From the NCBI GenBank assembly GCA_003224085.1, contig QHYK01000048.1, positions 114,577-178,576 of the forward strand: DNA of 64,000 bases, given 5' to 3'. The translations under genes were made by a program, and so were the position numbers. Below, in pieces: positions 61,852-64,000 of this stretch. The notes beneath the pieces are model-generated. The model worked only from the letters and a program-made list of their open reading frames with translations, searched no databases and was not told the origin of the DNA. Position 1 is the stretch's first letter. Each line of letters begins with the position of its first letter. This stretch comes from Acidobacteriota bacterium. GTDB taxonomy: Bacteria; Acidobacteriota; Terriglobia; Acidiferrales; UBA7541.

Positions 61852-61878
61852 TGGTCTGAGTGGTCTGAGTAGTCTGAG
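61852..61878. repeat. Nine-base tandem repeat
   Basis: Three units of TGGTCTGAG, the third with one change (TAGTCTGAG), directly in tandem. A fourth, expanded unit follows. Confidence 0.75.
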
Positions 61879-62122
61879 TTGGTCCTCTGAGTTGCTGGTG
61901 ACGAAAGCGGCCGTCTGCTGGCCCTTCTGCCCGGTAAGCATTGTTCTCAAATAGGAGCGGTTCACCCCGCCAGCTTCCGTCAAGCTTTTTGTGTGTCAGA
62001 AATCCTGTACACCACAGGCATGCGCCTCCCGGAACTGCGGTGAAGACATCTCCGCTTACGGCAGCGATTTCCGACAACTGATCCTCTGGGTCAAGAGGGT
62101 AGAGACCGACGCCCAGCCGCCA

Positions 62123-63190
62123 TTAAGACACGCCAACTTCGCGGGCTAGCTTACGGAAACGGAAATCGGCGCGCAGAGTGTCGAATGCCGGTTCACAACC
62201 CATGAAGTTCAGCCATGCGGAGCGCTCCTGATAGGCGCGGTGCAACAATGCCATCGCCCCATCCCTATTCCCCTGCCGGGCGTAGAGCTTCGCTAGATCA
62301 AGCGGTGGAGTAGAACGTTGCTGCTGTGCAAGTTCGATTCGCTTCTTCCAATAACCCCCCGGTCCTGCACTGGCGTATGCACTCGCAAGCGCAGCCGCGT
62401 CCTGAGCTTTCCCGGACGACAATGACATGTTGCGCCATGCTTCGAGCGCGTGAGCGTAATCCCCCTGCTGTTCGTAGACGTCGACAAGTCCGTACGACGC
62501 TGCAGACCGTGCGCTTGGATCCAGATCTGCCATTGCGCGGAATTGGGCTACAGCCTGCGCGTAATCTCGGGAGTAGTACAGAGCCAGGGCCCAAAAGTCG
62601 TTGATGGTCATCGAGAGCGGATCAAGCTCATGTGCCTGTTGAATCTCCCCAATCCCTTCCGGAAAACGTCCCATGATCACCAGGCAGTGGGAATACCAGT
62701 GATGTGCTGTAGCATAGTTCGCATTCAGCTCGATAGCTCGCGAGTATTCCTTCTCAGCGGCAGCACAGTCCCAGTCATACGCCATTTCTACGCCGGCTAA
62801 GGACGTATGCGCCTCTGCAAGTAACGGGTCTAATTCAATGGCTTTCAGCGCCGCCGCTTTCGCTTTCGGCATAGCCTGTGTCGGAGGCATCCCGCCATGC
62901 GCTGCCAAAGTGATGTAGGCATCGGCCATCCCAGACCAGCCGAGCGCGTACCTGGGTTCGAGCTTCACGGCCTCTTCGAAGTATTACAATCCCTTGAGCT
63001 CCGCCTCGGTACCGCGCCGATGCCACCAGTAGCGACCACGCAAGTAAGCTTCATGCGCGGCGGGATTAACCGACCGTGCATTCGTGAAGGAAGCCTGCTG
63101 CGAAGAGCTCAGAGTGAGTCTGATCTCCGCAGCGACGTCGCGTGCGATTTGTCTTATGGTCAAAAAAGTCGTGCGTAGGGCTGAAGTCAA
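62123..63190 (-). pseudogene. TPR-domain regulator remnant, truncated and with an internal stop
   Basis: One frame read from 63190 gives ...IRQIARDVAAEIRLTLSSSQQ and AHEAYLRGRYWWHRRGTEAELKGL, then a TAA at 62984-62986. It continues in the same frame as YFEEAVKLEPRYALGWSGMADAYI and several TPRs (AEKEYSRAIELNANYATAHHWYSHCL, AQAVAQFRAMADLDPSARSAASYGLVDVY) to VGVS. These are the end parts of the winged-helix/TPR regulators common in acidobacteria. The N-terminal DNA-binding and middle domains are missing. The stop looks like one base change in a codon such as CAA. A start inside the second part (62968) could still give a 281-residue TPR protein. Confidence 0.75.
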
Positions 63191-63259
63191 AGGTCACCGT
63201 CATGGTTTCAGGGTTTCAGGCGTGCTCTTGATTGACACATTCGTGAATATCAAGCCGCG

Positions 63260-63718
63260 TTGTTTCAGAAGCGGAAGTTCTCGCCGAACACGGTGGCACA
63301 ACACCTGGCGGCTCTACGCTTTTTCTACGTCAAGACACTCAAGAAAGCCTGGAGCATCACGGAAACACCCTACCCGAAGAAGGCCGTTCACCTGCCAACG
63401 ATCCTCAGTCAGGAGGAAGTGGCGCGACTCATCGACGCAGCTCTGACTCCTTATCATCGCACTCTGTTGATGACGCTCTACGCCACCGGAGTACGACGCG
63501 CTGAATTGACACACCTGAAAATCAGCGACGTGGACAGCCAACGCATGGTGATTCACGTCCAAGGCGGTAAAGGTCGCAAAGATCGCTTATGCGCCATGGC
63601 CCATAAGCGATCTGATGTGCCGAGAAAAGTTATGTGCCGAGAGTCGCGCTCCATCTCCAGAAGACACCGGCTGCTGCGGAGTGCGCTCGTGTCGCGCTGC
63701 GTAGTCGACTTCACATAA
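63260..63718 (+). pseudogene. Tyrosine recombinase fragment
   Basis: Codons 1-110 are part of the N-terminal SAM-like domain (SPNTVAQHLAALRFFYVKTL) and the start of the catalytic domain (PTILSQEEVARLIDAALTPYHRTLLMTLYATGVRRAEL and ISDVDSQRMVIHVQGGKGRKDR). The first arginine (GVRRAEL) and the lysine (GKGRKDR) are present. The H-x-x-R box and the tyrosine are gone: after GRKDR the frame runs into unrelated sequence at an inverted repeat. The front end is short too. Confidence 0.8.
63580..63613. repeat. Perfect 12-base inverted repeat at the break of the recombinase fragment
   Basis: AGATCGCTTATG (63580-63591) and CATAAGCGATCT (63602-63613) with a 10-base centre. The first arm is still recombinase coding sequence (KDR); similarity to the family ends here. 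Confidence 0.8.
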
Positions 63719-63779
63719 CTATGGAGCCCTCCTTGGGTGAGATGCTGTCCTGGGTGAAGATGCCACCCGAGGAGGACCC

Positions 63780-63935
63780 ATGCTGGAAAGCTATTTCAAA
63801 CTAGACCACACCTTGCGGCGACTCCGTGCCGAACCAACGGGTCGATACATGGACAATTTCGCCGAGACTCTTCATACAAAAGGTTACGGTGTGTGGGCCG
63901 CGCAGGCATACCTGCGCGCGGCCGCGTTGGAATAA
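63780..63935 (+). pseudogene. N-terminal fragment of a second tyrosine recombinase
   Basis: A 51-codon frame starts at ATG 63780 with AGGAGG 4 bases before it and reads MLESYFKLDHTLRRLR, then GRYMDNFAETLHTKGYG and AQAYLRAAALE. This is the typical start of an integrase that occurs next to tyrosine recombinases in recombinase clusters. It ends at TAA 63933-63935 where homologues continue into the core-binding domain, so it is truncated. The rest of the window (63936-64000) shows nothing recognisable. Confidence 0.6.
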
Positions 63936-64000
63936 TCGGTCTTGCCAGCGGTGGCCTCTTCGCATTGCTTGCTGCCCTTACTCCATCTAAAGTTGGCGCG

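Larger units (their letters stand above)
61142..62122. other. Long non-coding stretch with short tandem repeats
   Basis: 981 bases without a credible gene. They include the 5' side of the preceding secreted-protein gene, two 21-base-period repeats (61283-61319) and three 9-base repeats (61852-61878). Some frames of 60-110 codons are open, but they have odd composition and no recognised motif. Confidence 0.6.

Noticed and set aside
61410..61954. Short open frames of 60-110 codons in the long gap
   Set aside because: No ribosome binding sites, odd amino-acid composition, overlap with tandem repeats and no recognisable family.

Overview
The window looks like chromosomal DNA of an Acidobacteriota bacterium, probably a Koribacter-like member of Terriglobia. 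This is inferred from the moderately high GC content, the multi-pilin type IV pilus locus, a fragment of an Oar-like TonB-dependent receptor, Ig-like repeat secreted proteins, the pxpBCA cluster and abundant small palindromic intergenic repeats. No 16S gene or complete tRNA is present, so the assignment is not proven.

Region by region. 1-3.8 kb: the 3' part of a GH5-like glycoside hydrolase, then the 5-oxoprolinase genes pxpB, pxpC and pxpA. 3.9-8.4 kb: carD on the minus strand, tsaB-rimI (tRNA t6A and protein acetylation), and a secreted DPP-IV-type peptidase. 8.4-9.7 kb: a degraded transposon chimera in which an IS110 transposase fragment is fused in frame to a TnpB C-terminus. 9.7-14.4 kb: a small DUF465 protein, psd-pssA (phosphatidylethanolamine synthesis), an aspartate-semialdehyde-dehydrogenase-like protein lacking its catalytic residues, lptE and holA. 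14.7-17.9 kb: a secreted phosphoesterase, a YCII/ABM protein and rpsT on the minus strand. 17.9-25.4 kb: a Ycf46-like AAA ATPase, then phoH-ybeY-corC, a CocE-type hydrolase and era. 25.4-29.9 kb: a small outer-membrane-like protein and an NtrYX-type two-component pair on the minus strand.

30.2-47.9 kb is the centrepiece, a large same-strand type IV pilus locus: pilB-pilT-pilC-pilS-pilR, four tandem major-pilin-like genes, lolA, a second GspF/GspE pair, pilM-pilN-pilO-pilP-like genes and a terminal pseudopilin-like gene. PilS and PilR (a sigma-54 activator) sit directly before the pilins. The second pilin has a consensus -24/-12 sigma-54 promoter, so the regulatory link can be read from the DNA. 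No secretin or prepilin peptidase is present in the window.

48-57.8 kb: glcF, a cupin, an ECF sigma/anti-sigma/secreted-protein operon, a very unusual fusion of a DegT-type PLP enzyme with an FAD-linked oxidase, an SDR, a RidA-family protein, a twice-frameshifted MerR regulator and a PGPGW membrane protein. 57.8-64 kb is a decayed accessory tail: a tRNA-Ser 3'-end remnant (possible att site), a TonB-receptor fragment, a large secreted Ig-like protein, a TPR regulator broken by a stop codon, and fragments of two tyrosine recombinases. Short tandem and palindromic repeats are scattered through the window, several inside or at the very start of genes.
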